DNA of 64,000 nt, from the NCBI GenBank assembly GCA_964434345.1, contig CAYSUY010000002.1, positions 1-64,000 of the forward strand. Direction: 5' to 3'. Below the pieces are notes generated by a model. It made no database searches. It saw nothing but the letters and a program-made list of their open reading frames with translations, and was not told the DNA's origin. Made by a program: the position numbers and the translations under genes. Source of the DNA: CAIOSQ01 sp964434345. GTDB taxonomy: Bacteria; Pseudomonadota; Alphaproteobacteria; CACIAM-22H2. Below, one piece after another: positions 24,725 to 33,823 of this stretch (positions within the stretch are counted from its first letter, which is position 1; the number at the start of each line of letters is the position of its first letter).

Positions 24725-25695
24725 GCGCGGCGCCGCCCCTCCTCGAGGTACGCGACCTCACCGTCACCTTCCCGGCGCGACGCGGCCGCCCCCCGGTGCG
24801 CGCCGTCGACGGCGTGTCGTTCGATATCGGCCGGGGACAGACCCTCGGACTCGTAGGCGAATCGGGATCGGGAAAGACGACCACCGGCCGCGCGATCCTG
24901 CAACTCCAGCCCGTCAGCACGGGAACGGTCCGGTTGCTCGGCCACGATCTTACCAGCCTCCCGGCAACGGACCTCCGGGCGATGCGCCGGCATATGCAGT
25001 TCGTCCTGCAGAACCCCTATTCGAGCCTCCATCCGCGGATGACGGTTGCCCAGATACTCGCGGAACCGCTGCGCATACATGCCACGGTCCCGCGCGGCAG
25101 GGTCGACGAGCGCGTCGCCGAGTTGATGACGCTGGTCGGCCTCGATCCGGCGATGGTCCGGCGCTATCCGCATGAATTCTCCGGAGGGCAGCGCCAGCGC
25201 ATCGTCATCGCCCGGGCACTCGCCGTGAACCCGGATTTCGTGGTCTGCGACGAACCTGTCTCGGCACTCGACGTACGCACGCAAGCCCAGATCGTCGACC
25301 TCCTCCAGTCTCTGCAGGCGAAGCTGCAGCTTTCGCTGCTCTTCATCGCCCATGACCTCGCGGTCGTGCGCGCCGTCGCGCACCGCGTCGCCGTCATGTA
25401 TGGCGGCAGGATCGTCGAACTCGGCGATGCAGCGCAGGTCTACGATGCGCCCGCGCATCCCTACACGCGCAACCTCCTCGACGCCGTCCCGATTCCCGAT
25501 CCCGCGCGCCAGCGCGCGCGCCTTGCAGAGGCGACGATGGATCCGGATTTTCGCGGTCGCGACGCCGAAACGGGACCATGTGTGTTCGGGATCGATCACG
25601 TCGCGACCGGCACTGCCCCCTTGCACGAGATCGCGCCAGGCCATTTCGTGTCCTGCCGGTTCTGGCCGCGTGGCGTCACGCCGGCCCTTGGATGA
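24721..25695 (+). CDS. ABC transporter ATPase, DppF-like (system 2)
   Basis: A 324-residue ATPase with Walker A GESGSGKTT, LQNPYSSLHPRMTV (Q-loop with Asn in place of the usual Asp), FSGGQRQRIVIARAL and VVCDEPVSALDVRTQAQ; the switch His is in FIAHDLA. The tail keeps only two cysteines of the oligopeptide-ABC motif (TGPCVFGIDH, FVSCRFW), so a bound metal cluster is doubtful. It completes a five-gene transporter (binding protein, B, C, D, F). The Rid-family gene follows after 22 bases. Confidence 0.92.
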   Translation: MSAAPPLLEVRDLTVTFPARRGRPPVRAVDGVSFDIGRGQTLGLVGESGSGKTTTGRAILQLQPVSTGTVRLLGHDLTSLPATDLRAMRRHMQFVLQNPYSSLHPRMTVAQILAEPLRIHATVPRGRVDERVAELMTLVGLDPAMVRRYPHEFSGGQRQRIVIARALAVNPDFVVCDEPVSALDVRTQAQIVDLLQSLQAKLQLSLLFIAHDLAVVRAVAHRVAVMYGGRIVELGDAAQVYDAPAHPYTRNLLDAVPIPDPARQRARLAEATMDPDFRGRDAETGPCVFGIDHVATGTAPLHEIAPGHFVSCRFWPRGVTPALG

Positions 25696-25717
25696 CCGGC
25701 GACAACAGGAGAAGACG

Positions 25718-26125
25718 GTGACGACGCTGCGCAAGACGATCGTGCCGGCACGCATGGCACGGATCTACGAGGACTATGGATACGCGCCCGCGCTCCAGGT
25801 CGGCCGGACGCTCTACTGCGCCGGCCAGGTCGGACGCACCGACGATCTGCGCGTCATCGAGGACCCGGAAAGGCAGTTCGAAGCCTGCTGGGAGAATCTG
25901 CGCACCGTGCTGGCCGAGGCCGGATGCGGGTTCGCGGACGTGGTCGACCTCACCACCTACCATGTCGAGATGCAGACGCATTTCGATGCCTTCAAGCGGG
26001 TCAAAAACCGCGTGTTCCCGCGTCAGACCTGTCCGTGGACCGCGATCGGCGTCCAGTCGCTCTCGCGGCCGGGATTGCTGCTGGAGATCAAATGCACCGC
26101 CCTGGTGCCGGAGGACGTGTCGTGA
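25718..26125 (+). CDS. RidA/YjgF-family protein (Rid subfamily of uncertain activity)
   Basis: A 135-residue Rid-fold protein starting at GTG 25718, with AGGAG eight bases upstream. Family marks are YAPALQVGRTLYCAGQVGRT, FEACWENLRTVLAEAGCGFADVVDLTTYHV and PWTAIGVQSLSRPGLLLEIKCTALVP. In RidA itself an Arg in the equivalent of the last strand-turn binds the 2-aminoacrylate carboxylate; here the position before the final strand looks substituted, so imine deaminase activity is uncertain. Rid proteins linked to amino-acid or peptide catabolism act on reactive enamines. It overlaps the crotonase gene (GTGA), and both probably process what system 2 imports. Confidence 0.85.
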   Translation: MTTLRKTIVPARMARIYEDYGYAPALQVGRTLYCAGQVGRTDDLRVIEDPERQFEACWENLRTVLAEAGCGFADVVDLTTYHVEMQTHFDAFKRVKNRVFPRQTCPWTAIGVQSLSRPGLLLEIKCTALVPEDVS

Positions 26126-26922
26126 GCTATCTCGCCGTCGAGGATCGCGGCGCCATCGCGATCGTGAAACTCGATCGCCCCCAGAGTCGCAACGCCATCT
26201 CGAGCTTCGAGGATTGCGCCGAACTCGTCGATTGCCTCGTCAGGCTCGATGCCGACCGCGCGAAGCGCGCGATCATCCTGACCGGTGCCGATCCGGCCTT
26301 CTGCGCCGGAGGCGACCTCAAGCAGATGCGCGCGGGGACCGGCCTTGGCGGCGGGCGCACCGCGCTCGAGGTGCAGGACAACTACAGGCGCGGCGTGCAG
26401 CGCATCCCGCTCGCGTTCCAGGCCATCGATATCCCGATCGTCGCCGCGGTGAACGGACCCGCCGTGGGCGTGGGATGCGACCTCGCCGCGATGTGCGATC
26501 TCCGCATCGCCTCCGAGCGCGCGACCTTCGCGGAAAGCTTCGTCAAGGTCGGGCTCGTTCCGGGGGACGGAGGCGCCTGGTTCCTCGCGCGCGCCATCGG
26601 TGTCGCCGCCGCCGCGCGCATGGCGCTGACCGGCGAGACGATCTCGGCCGAACGCGCGCGCTCCATAGGGCTTGTATCGGATGTCGTGCCTCACGCAGAC
26701 CTGATGCAAGCCGCCATCGCGCTGGCGGAGGCGATCGCCGCGAACCCGCCGGCCGCGACGCGCCGCACCAAGCGCCTTTTGCGCGAGGCGCTCGCGCTGC
26801 CCCTGCCCGCGTTCCTCGACCTGACGAGCGGCATGCAGGCGGCCCTGCACCACAGCGACGACCACAAGGAAGCCGTAACCGCGATCCTCGAGAAGCGACC
26901 GCCCAGCTTCACGGGGTCGTGA
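26122..26922 (+). CDS. enoyl-CoA hydratase/isomerase family protein
   Basis: A 266-residue crotonase beginning at GTG 26122, which overlaps the Rid stop. It has the FCAGGDLKQM oxyanion loop, VNGPAVGVGCDLAAMCDLRIASE, and FAESFVKVGLVPGDGG. Of the two canonical catalytic acids the second is retained as Glu (FAES) and the first is Asp (GCDLA), a variation seen in isomerases and in some CoA hydrolases. It may act on an acyl-CoA from the peptide-like substrate or from another pathway. It ends 15 bases from the convergent alcohol dehydrogenase gene, marking the end of this plus-strand operon. Confidence 0.87.
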   Translation: MSYLAVEDRGAIAIVKLDRPQSRNAISSFEDCAELVDCLVRLDADRAKRAIILTGADPAFCAGGDLKQMRAGTGLGGGRTALEVQDNYRRGVQRIPLAFQAIDIPIVAAVNGPAVGVGCDLAAMCDLRIASERATFAESFVKVGLVPGDGGAWFLARAIGVAAAARMALTGETISAERARSIGLVSDVVPHADLMQAAIALAEAIAANPPAATRRTKRLLREALALPLPAFLDLTSGMQAALHHSDDHKEAVTAILEKRPPSFTGS

Positions 26923-26937
26923 TCGGCCGTGCGGGTT

Positions 26938-28119
26938 TCAGGCCCCGGCGAAGGCAAGCGACAGCAATTCGCAGACTTCCGCCTCGCTGCGGATCCGGCG
27001 CGGATTGTTGAGCACGTAATGGCTCTGCATCGACGCGGACGCGATCTGGGGCATGTGCGCGCGCGTCACCCCGATCTCCTCCATGCTCGTCGGCAGGCCG
27101 AGGCCGGCGACGAAATCGCGCACCACCGTCCACGCCGGCACGCCAGGCCGCCCCATCAGCGAGCTGACGATGTCCTGGGCCTCTGGACAATGCGCCGCAT
27201 TGAACCGCAGGGTCGCCGGAAGCATCACGCAAGATGTCTCGCCATGCGGAACGCCCAGGGCGCCCCCAAGCATGTGCCCGACGCCGTGGCTCGCCCCCAT
27301 CGGTACGAAGGCCATGTTGTGGTCGGCGGACAGCCACGCGGCCATCATGCAGCGATGGCGTGCCTCGAGATCGTCCGGAGCCACGCGCGTACGCGGCAGG
27401 TTCGAGACCAGCAGACGGACCGCATGCATGGCCGGTCCCATCGAGTAGTCGTCCACCTTCGGCGAACAGATGGTCTCGACGGCGTGATCGAGGGCCCGGA
27501 TCCCGGTCGATAGCCAAAGCCGCTCTGGCGTATGGCGCGTGACATCGGCGTCGAGGATCACGACCTGTGCCGCGAGACCGGGATGGGTGTAGATGTCCTT
27601 CACCCCCCGCCGTGTATCGGTGCACCCGAGAATCGGGTTGAACTCGCCCGCGGAGAGCGTGGTCGCCACGGCGATCTGCGGCATGCGCGGCGCCGCGTAG
27701 TCGGGCAGATGACGCGTACCATCGGGGCGCGCGATCGTCCGATAGGCATCGAGCTGGTCGGGCGACGTGATGTCGTGCTCGATGCACAGGCGCAGGAGCT
27801 GTCCCGCGTCCATGACAGTACCACCGCCGACCGTCAGGACCAGATCGGCGCGCGCCTCGCGCGCACGCGACGCCGCCTCGACGACGCCATCCCGCGGCGT
27901 GTGCGCCGGCATGGAATCGAACATGCCCGCGTATCGTTCGCCAAGCCGGGCCCGGAGGTCGCGCACGACGCCGGTTGTCCGGTCGAGGGTCCTGCTGACG
28001 ATCATGAAGACGCGACGCGCGCCCAGGCGCTCGACCTCGTCGGGCACGCGGGCGATCGATCCCGGTCCGAAATGGACCCGCTCGATTCGATGGTAGGTCC
28101 GATATCCGTCGAGCCGCAT
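26938..28119 (-). CDS. iron-containing (type III) alcohol dehydrogenase, maleylacetate-reductase-like
   Basis: A 393-residue NAD(P)-dependent enzyme. The nucleotide region VLTVGGGTVMDAGQL and IAVATTLSAGEFNP are typical, and the metal site is seen as STGIRALDHAVE, the His motif MGASHGVGHMLGG and VPHGETSCVMLP. The spacing SHGVGHMLGG ... PHGE resembles maleylacetate reductases more than ethanol dehydrogenases, but the substrate is unknown. Start ATG 28119 shares one base with the stop of the thiolase (TGATG). It is the last gene of the beta-oxidation operon and could reduce or oxidise a short oxo or hydroxy acid made in that pathway. Confidence 0.85.
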   Translation of the reverse strand: MRLDGYRTYHRIERVHFGPGSIARVPDEVERLGARRVFMIVSRTLDRTTGVVRDLRARLGERYAGMFDSMPAHTPRDGVVEAASRAREARADLVLTVGGGTVMDAGQLLRLCIEHDITSPDQLDAYRTIARPDGTRHLPDYAAPRMPQIAVATTLSAGEFNPILGCTDTRRGVKDIYTHPGLAAQVVILDADVTRHTPERLWLSTGIRALDHAVETICSPKVDDYSMGPAMHAVRLLVSNLPRTRVAPDDLEARHRCMMAAWLSADHNMAFVPMGASHGVGHMLGGALGVPHGETSCVMLPATLRFNAAHCPEAQDIVSSLMGRPGVPAWTVVRDFVAGLGLPTSMEEIGVTRAHMPQIASASMQSHYVLNNPRRIRSEAEVCELLSLAFAGA

Positions 28120-29300
28120 CACACGACCTCGAAAAGTCCGGCGGCGCCCATCCCGCCGCCGACGCACATGGTGACGACGACCCGGCGCGCGCCGCGCCGG
28201 GCCCCCTCGATCAGCGCATGCATCGCAAGCCGCGCCCCGCTGACGCCGAAGGGATGCCCCATCGCGATCGATCCGCCATTCACGTTCAACCGCTCCATCG
28301 GGATCCCGAGACGGTCACGACAATGAACGACCTGAACCGCGAACGCCTCGTTGAGTTCCCAGAGATCGATGTCCTCGATCCGGAGGCCATGGCGCGCAAG
28401 CAATTTCGGCACGGCGAAGACCGGACCGATCCCCATCTCGTCCGGTTCGCATCCGGCCACCGCGAAGCCCCGGAAGAGACCCAGCGGCCGCAAGCCGCGG
28501 CGCGCGGCAAGATCGGCGTCCATCAAGACGACCGCGGCAGCACCATCGGAGAGCTGGCTCGCATTCCCGGCCGTGATCGTCCCGTCCACTCCGCGCACCG
28601 GTGCCAGGCGCGACAGACCTTCGGCGGTCGTGTCGGCCCGGTTGCACTCGTCGCGCCCGAAGCGCGTCGCAACGACCGTCTCGGCACCGCTCGCGCGATC
28701 CTTGACCCGCATGCCGACATCGATCGGCGCGATCTCGGCGTCGAAGCGGCCATCGGCCTGCGCCGCCGCCATCCGCCGCTGGCTCTCCAGCGCATAGGCG
28801 TCCTGTGTCGCGCGGTCTATCGCGTAACGCCGCGCGACGATTTCCGCCGTATCGATCATCGGCATCCACAGCGCCGGATGATGGGCCCGCAGCCATGCCT
28901 CGTCGTCATGCGCGCCGTTGAGATGCTCCGCGACGAGGCTGACGGATTCGACCCCGCCCGCGACCATCGCCGATACGCCGTCGCACATGACGCGATGCGC
29001 GGCCATCGCGATCGCCTGCAATCCGGAACTGCAGAAGCGGTTGATCGTCGCGCCACCGACCGACAACGGCAGGCCGGCCCGCACCGCGCTCATGCGGGCG
29101 ATGTTGTTTCCGGTCGCGCCTTCGGGCCATGCGCAGCCGAGCAGGACGTCGTCGATCTCGGCAGGATCGACGCCGGATCGCGCGATCGCCGCCGCGATCG
29201 CATGACCGGCCATGGTCGCGCCATGGGTCGCGTTCAGGCTGCCGCGCCCCGCCTTGCCGATCGGCGTGCGCGCCACGCCGACGATTGCCGCGTCCTTCAT
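28119..29300 (-). CDS. acetyl-CoA acyltransferase (thiolase)
   Basis: A 393-residue thiolase that cleaves 3-oxoacyl-CoA with CoA. Conserved sites are Cys90 in INRFCSSGLQAIA (acyl-enzyme), the NEAFA loop in LWELNEAFAVQ, GHPFGVSG (His) and CVGGGMG (second Cys at TMC). The sequence is of the FadA/FadI broad-specificity type rather than PcaF. The start at 29300 is set by the four-base overlap with the FadJ-like gene. It is followed by the alcohol dehydrogenase. It provides the last step of the beta-oxidation spiral in this operon. Confidence 0.92.
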   Translation of the reverse strand: MKDAAIVGVARTPIGKAGRGSLNATHGATMAGHAIAAAIARSGVDPAEIDDVLLGCAWPEGATGNNIARMSAVRAGLPLSVGGATINRFCSSGLQAIAMAAHRVMCDGVSAMVAGGVESVSLVAEHLNGAHDDEAWLRAHHPALWMPMIDTAEIVARRYAIDRATQDAYALESQRRMAAAQADGRFDAEIAPIDVGMRVKDRASGAETVVATRFGRDECNRADTTAEGLSRLAPVRGVDGTITAGNASQLSDGAAAVVLMDADLAARRGLRPLGLFRGFAVAGCEPDEMGIGPVFAVPKLLARHGLRIEDIDLWELNEAFAVQVVHCRDRLGIPMERLNVNGGSIAMGHPFGVSGARLAMHALIEGARRGARRVVVTMCVGGGMGAAGLFEVV

Positions 29301-31438
29301 GCCCCGATCCACCCCTTGCGCTCCAATTCGGCGAAGCCGACCCCGTCCCTGGCCATGCGCGCCAGCAAGGGCGCCGGTGTCAGCCACTCTTCGCCACGCG
29401 CGGCCCACGCGCTCAGCACCTCATGGACATGGGCGATCCCGACACCGTCGGCCCAGTGCAGCGGACCTCCGCGCCAGCGGGGGAAGCCAAAGCCATGGAC
29501 ATAGATCACATCGATGTCGCCGGGTCTCGCGGCGAGACCAGCCTCGAGGATACGCGCCGCCTCGTTCACGAGCGCGAAGAGGCAGCGATCGAGAATTTCC
29601 TGCTCTCCGATCGCGCGCGGCGTTCGCCCTGTGCGGATCCGCTCGGCTTCGACCATGGCGTCGGCCTCCGGCGACGGCAGCGGCTTGCGCGCCCCGGCCT
29701 CGTAGCGGAACCAGCCCTGTCCGGTCTTCTGACCGAACCAGCCGCGCTCGCACAGCAGATCGGCGAGCCTGCTCTGTCGACGATCGCTCCGGCGCATCGC
29801 CGGGACCTCCTTGCGCAGCCACCAGGCGACGTCCAGCCCCGCCATGTCGGCCATGGCGAAGGGTCCCATCGGCATTCCGAACGCGACCAGCGCACGATCG
29901 ACATCGGCCGGAGAGGCTCCCTCCTCGACCAGGAACTCGCCCTGGCGCTGATACTCGAAGATCATCCGATTGGCGACGAAACCGAAGGCGTTGCCGACGA
30001 TCACGCCGGTCTTGCCGATACGCCGGGCGAATTCTGCTGCGGCGCGCAATGTCGATCCGTCGGTCGACGGCGCACGCACGATCTCCAGCAGGCGCATGAC
30101 GTTGGCCGGGCTGAAGAAGTGAAGTCCGAGGACGCGCTCGGGCCGCCGCGTTGCACGCGCGATGGCGTCGACATCGAGTGTCGATGTGTTCGTCGCAAGG
30201 ATCGCGCCCGGAGCGGCGACGGCATCAAGCGCCGCGAAGATCTCGCGCTTCACCGAGAGGCTCTCGAAGGCGGCTTCGATGACGAGATCAGCCTGCGCCA
30301 GCCCTGCGAGCGAATCGACGAAGACAACGCGCGAACGCGCCTCGTCGGCAGCCAGCGCAGAGAGCCGGCCGCGCTCCACCTGTGTCCGGAAATGCGCATC
30401 GATGGCCGCGCGCGCCGTGTCGCGCCGGCCGGCATCGCTCTCGAAGACAGTCACGGGAATGCCCGCGCCCGCGACCGCCAGGGCGATGCCCCGCCCCATC
30501 GTCCCGGCGCCGACCACGCCGACCGATCGAATGGCCCCGGCGCCCGCCTTCGCGGCCCCGGACGGCAACCGGGTCGCGCTGCGTTCCGCGAAGAACATGT
30601 GCATCAGCGCGCGCCCCTCGTCGGCGACGCGACAGGCGTCGAAGGCGGCACGCTCCTGGACCAGCGCGGCATCGAGCGGACCGTCCAGCCCGCGCTCGAC
30701 CGCATCGATCGCCGCGCGGCGCGCGCCCGACCAGGGCCAGCGCTCGCGCCCGGCTTGCCGGGCCTGCGCCAGGGCTTCTCCCGCGCGCGCACGCTGTGCG
30801 GGGAGCAGCGCGCGCGTGCCGAGGCGGCGCTCCGCGAGAGGCGCGCCAGCGATGGCCGCCGCGAGCCGCGCGCATGACGCGTCCGGACCGTCCGAAGCGA
30901 CGTCGTCGACGAGCCCGATCTCCAGCGCTCGCGCGGCCGCGACAGGGGTACCCTCGAGGATCATGGCCAGCGCCGCGTCGAGACCGACCGCGCGCGGCAG
31001 TCGTCGCGTGCCGCCGGCGCCCGGGATCAATCCGAGCGTGACCTCCGGCAAACCCAACCGCGCGTCGGGCACCGCGATCCGGGCATGACAGGCCAGAGCC
31101 AGTTCGAGACCGCCGCCAAGAGCCGTGCCGTTCACGAACGCGACCACGGGCTTGTCCGCCGCCTCGATCAGCGTCAGCACATCGTTCATGTCGGGAGGCT
31201 GCAGCGGCGCGTCGAATTCGGAGATGTCGCCGCCGGCGACGAAGTTGCGCCCATCGCCGGTGATCACGACCAGCGTCGCGGCGGGATCCGAGATCGCGGC
31301 GCGCAGGCAATCCGCCAAGCCCGCCCGCACCGCCCGCGACAGCGCGTTGACCGGCGGATTGGCGATCGTCACCCACGCCGTCGATCCGCGCGTCTCCAGG
31401 CGCACGACGCACGCATCTTGGGACGACGGATCGACCAT
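29297..31438 (-). CDS. FadJ/FadB-like multifunctional enoyl-CoA hydratase / 3-hydroxyacyl-CoA dehydrogenase
   Basis: A 713-residue fusion. Residues about 1-190 form an enoyl-CoA hydratase: VAGGDISEF, LGGGLELALACH and LPEVTLGLIPGAGGTRRL, so both catalytic Glu are kept. From about 290 the NAD-binding half starts SVGVVGAGTMGRGIALAVAGAG, then GLHFFSPANVMRLLEIV with the catalytic His, followed by two C-terminal HCDH helical domains (VGNAFGFVANRM; YVHGFGFPRWRGGPLHWAD). Length matches FadJ. It performs hydration and oxidation in one protein. A perfect AGGAGG lies 6 bases upstream of ATG 31438. It has no partner thiolase subunit fused, but the thiolase gene overlaps it by four bases. Confidence 0.93.
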   Translation of the reverse strand: MVDPSSQDACVVRLETRGSTAWVTIANPPVNALSRAVRAGLADCLRAAISDPAATLVVITGDGRNFVAGGDISEFDAPLQPPDMNDVLTLIEAADKPVVAFVNGTALGGGLELALACHARIAVPDARLGLPEVTLGLIPGAGGTRRLPRAVGLDAALAMILEGTPVAAARALEIGLVDDVASDGPDASCARLAAAIAGAPLAERRLGTRALLPAQRARAGEALAQARQAGRERWPWSGARRAAIDAVERGLDGPLDAALVQERAAFDACRVADEGRALMHMFFAERSATRLPSGAAKAGAGAIRSVGVVGAGTMGRGIALAVAGAGIPVTVFESDAGRRDTARAAIDAHFRTQVERGRLSALAADEARSRVVFVDSLAGLAQADLVIEAAFESLSVKREIFAALDAVAAPGAILATNTSTLDVDAIARATRRPERVLGLHFFSPANVMRLLEIVRAPSTDGSTLRAAAEFARRIGKTGVIVGNAFGFVANRMIFEYQRQGEFLVEEGASPADVDRALVAFGMPMGPFAMADMAGLDVAWWLRKEVPAMRRSDRRQSRLADLLCERGWFGQKTGQGWFRYEAGARKPLPSPEADAMVEAERIRTGRTPRAIGEQEILDRCLFALVNEAARILEAGLAARPGDIDVIYVHGFGFPRWRGGPLHWADGVGIAHVHEVLSAWAARGEEWLTPAPLLARMARDGVGFAELERKGWIGA

Positions 31439-31448
31439 GGCGAACCTC

Positions 31449-32621
31449 CTAGTAGCCGCGCGGCATACCCAGGTCGTGGACGGCGATGAAATTGAGGATC
31501 ATTTCCTCCGACACTGGCGCGAAGAGGAAGAGCCGCGCATCGCGCCAGAGCCGTTCGATATGGAACTCCTTCGCATAGCCCATGCCGCCATGGGTCTGCA
31601 TCGCACGCTCGATCGCCTCGTTCGCGGCCCGTGCGGCGACGACCTTGGCCATGTTCGCCTCGCTGCCGTAGGCAAGACCCTGGTCGCATTTCCATGCAGC
31701 CTTGAGGTTCAGCGTCGACGCGGCCTCGATCTCGGCCGATGCCCGCGCAAGCGGAAACTGAAGCCCCTGGTAGGCGGCGATCGGCCTGTCGTTGAACACC
31801 TTGCGTGTCGCACCATACTCGGCGGCAAGGCGCAGGGCGAGGCGCGCGGCCCCGACGAGCCCCGCGGTCGTCACGATCCGCTCGGTGTTCAGCACATGCA
31901 ACAACTCGTTCCACCCGCCATGGAGCGTGCCCACCAGTTCGTGCGGCTCGATCCGGACCCCGTCGAAGAAAACCGTGCTGGACGACAGCGTGTTGGTGCC
32001 CACCTTCTCGATCGGCGTATGGGTCAGGCCCGCGCGATCGACATCGATGAAGAACATGCTGATCCCGTCGGTCCGGCGCGACGACTCGGCGACCGTCTTG
32101 GTACGCGCGACGACCAGCATCTTCTCCGCGTCGGGAACGGCGGTGATCCAGATCTTGCGCCCGTCGAGACGCCACCCATCGCCGTCACGCGACGCGAAGC
32201 TGCGCATTTCCAGCGTGTTGCTGCCCGCGTCGGGCTCCGTCAGGGCCATGCAGCAATTCATGTCGCCGGACACGATCCTGGGCAGGTAGCGCTCGCGCAT
32301 CGCGTCGGTCGCGAAGCGCGACAAGGCCACGCCGCCGAAGATCGGATTGATCATGAAGACCTGCGCGAGGGTGGCGCCTGCCCCGCCCTCGGTCAGCGCC
32401 TCGATCACCAGGGCAAGATCGAGCATTCCAAGCCCGGCGCCACCATGATGCTCAGGCAGCGCGACGCCACACAGTCCGGCACGGCAGATCGCCTTCCAGG
32501 CCTCCGCAGGAAAACGCCGGTCGCGGTCGATATCGCGCCAGTACGCGAGTCCGTATTCGCGCCCGATCTGTCGCGCGGTGTCGAGCATCAGGCGCTGGTG
32601 CTCGGCGAGTGCGAAGTCCAT
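31449..32621 (-). CDS. acyl-CoA dehydrogenase with a non-canonical C-terminal active site
   Basis: A 390-residue flavoprotein that should form a trans-2,3 double bond in an acyl-CoA. Seen are the FAD-binding CMALTEPDAGSNT, IWITAVPDAEKM and the helical end THGGMGYAKEFHIERLWRDARL. In medium-chain enzymes the catalytic Glu sits in EGT after this helix; here it reads FAPVSEEMILNF, so that Glu is absent. A subgroup with P-[IV]-S-x-E-M has this form and may use another acid. The start at 32621 gives the normal length; the frame extends to 32864 into an unconserved part. It lies five bases after E2 and ten before the FadJ-like gene. Confidence 0.9.
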   Translation of the reverse strand: MDFALAEHQRLMLDTARQIGREYGLAYWRDIDRDRRFPAEAWKAICRAGLCGVALPEHHGGAGLGMLDLALVIEALTEGGAGATLAQVFMINPIFGGVALSRFATDAMRERYLPRIVSGDMNCCMALTEPDAGSNTLEMRSFASRDGDGWRLDGRKIWITAVPDAEKMLVVARTKTVAESSRRTDGISMFFIDVDRAGLTHTPIEKVGTNTLSSSTVFFDGVRIEPHELVGTLHGGWNELLHVLNTERIVTTAGLVGAARLALRLAAEYGATRKVFNDRPIAAYQGLQFPLARASAEIEAASTLNLKAAWKCDQGLAYGSEANMAKVVAARAANEAIERAMQTHGGMGYAKEFHIERLWRDARLFLFAPVSEEMILNFIAVHDLGMPRGY

Positions 32622-32626
32622 TGCGT

Positions 32627-33823
32627 TCAGCCTTCCATGCGCGGTGTCGACAGCAGATCGTGAGGCCGTGACAGGGCCGTACGGATCCGGTTGAGAAGAG
32701 CGAGACCGGACACGCCATCGAATATCCGGTGATCGCAGGACAGGACCAGCCCCATTTCGTGTGCCAAAACGGGACGCCCCTGCGGATCGGGCCGGAACAC
32801 GGAGCGGACGGATCCGACGCCCAGTATCGCCGACTGTCCGGGCGGGATGATCGACGTCATCCACGTGACGTCGTGCATGCCGGCATTCGACAGCGTCATC
32901 ATCGGCTCGCCGTCGAGATCGTCGGGTCGAAGGGCGCCGGCGCGGGCGCGTTCCGTCAGCGCGGCAAGCCGCGACGCGATGCTGTGCAGATCGGCGGCAT
33001 CCAACCCCTTGAGGGCGGGCGCAACCAGCCCGGCCGGCGTATCGATCGCAACCCCCAGATCGATCCGCTCGAGCCGGGCTGGCCCCCCCGACCTCCAGAC
33101 ACGCATCGTCGCCCTGTCCGCCGCCAGGGCACGCACGATCGCGGCGACAAGAAAACCGGAGAGCGAGACGCCGCGCCCCTCCTGCTTGAGCGTCCCACGC
33201 AACGCCTCGAGCGCCGACACCTCGACCTCGCTGGCGAGGTAGAAATGCGGAATGTCCCGCTTGGCGACGACCATGCGCGACGCCGCCATCCGCTGCGCAT
33301 CGGCACCGGGCCGGTCTGCATCGCGGCGCGCACGTTCGTCGCGCGCGATCACCGTCTCGATGTCGACTGCCTTTATCCGGCCTCCGGGCCCGGAACCGGA
33401 CAGGCCATCGAGGCGGATGCCGGCCTGGCGCGCGAGCCGCCGCGCGAGCGGCGTCGCGACGACGCGCGGCTTGCCACTCTGCGCCGGCATACGGGTCGAA
33501 ACGGGCAGCGTCGGCGCATCGGCACGATGCGATGCCAGGCGTGAGTCGGGAGCCGCCGCACCGGACGGGGCCGCACCGTCGTCCGCCTCGAATTCGGCAA
33601 TGGCTGCGCCGACATCCACGAGGTCACCCGGCCGCGCGACATGGCGCAGAAGACGACCCGCAGCGGGAGCCTCGACCTCGCTCGCGATCTTGTCGGTCTC
33701 GACGACCACGATGATCTGGCCGGCCACGAAGCGCTCGCCTTCGGCGATCGTCCATGCGGAGACGACCCCGCTCTCCATCGTGAGGCCGAGCTTCGGCATG
33801 CGCAGGATCTGCGCCGCCCCCAT
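32627..33823 (-). CDS. 2-oxoacid dehydrogenase dihydrolipoyl acyltransferase (E2)
   Basis: A 398-residue E2 component. Residues 1-77 form a lipoyl domain with Lys45 in VETDKIASEV; a peripheral-subunit-binding domain (TPLARRLARQAGIRL ... SGSGPGGRI) lies near 140-180; the catalytic core runs to the end, with the active His in SCDHRIFDGVSG. It transfers the acyl group from lipoate to CoA. ATG 33823 shares a base with the stop of the enoyl-CoA hydratase. With E1 alpha and beta it makes a complex whose E3 (lipoamide dehydrogenase) is not encoded in the window and presumably is shared. The acyl specificity (pyruvate, acetoin or branched) is not evident. Confidence 0.92.
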   Translation of the reverse strand: MGAAQILRMPKLGLTMESGVVSAWTIAEGERFVAGQIIVVVETDKIASEVEAPAAGRLLRHVARPGDLVDVGAAIAEFEADDGAAPSGAAAPDSRLASHRADAPTLPVSTRMPAQSGKPRVVATPLARRLARQAGIRLDGLSGSGPGGRIKAVDIETVIARDERARRDADRPGADAQRMAASRMVVAKRDIPHFYLASEVEVSALEALRGTLKQEGRGVSLSGFLVAAIVRALAADRATMRVWRSGGPARLERIDLGVAIDTPAGLVAPALKGLDAADLHSIASRLAALTERARAGALRPDDLDGEPMMTLSNAGMHDVTWMTSIIPPGQSAILGVGSVRSVFRPDPQGRPVLAHEMGLVLSCDHRIFDGVSGLALLNRIRTALSRPHDLLSTPRMEG

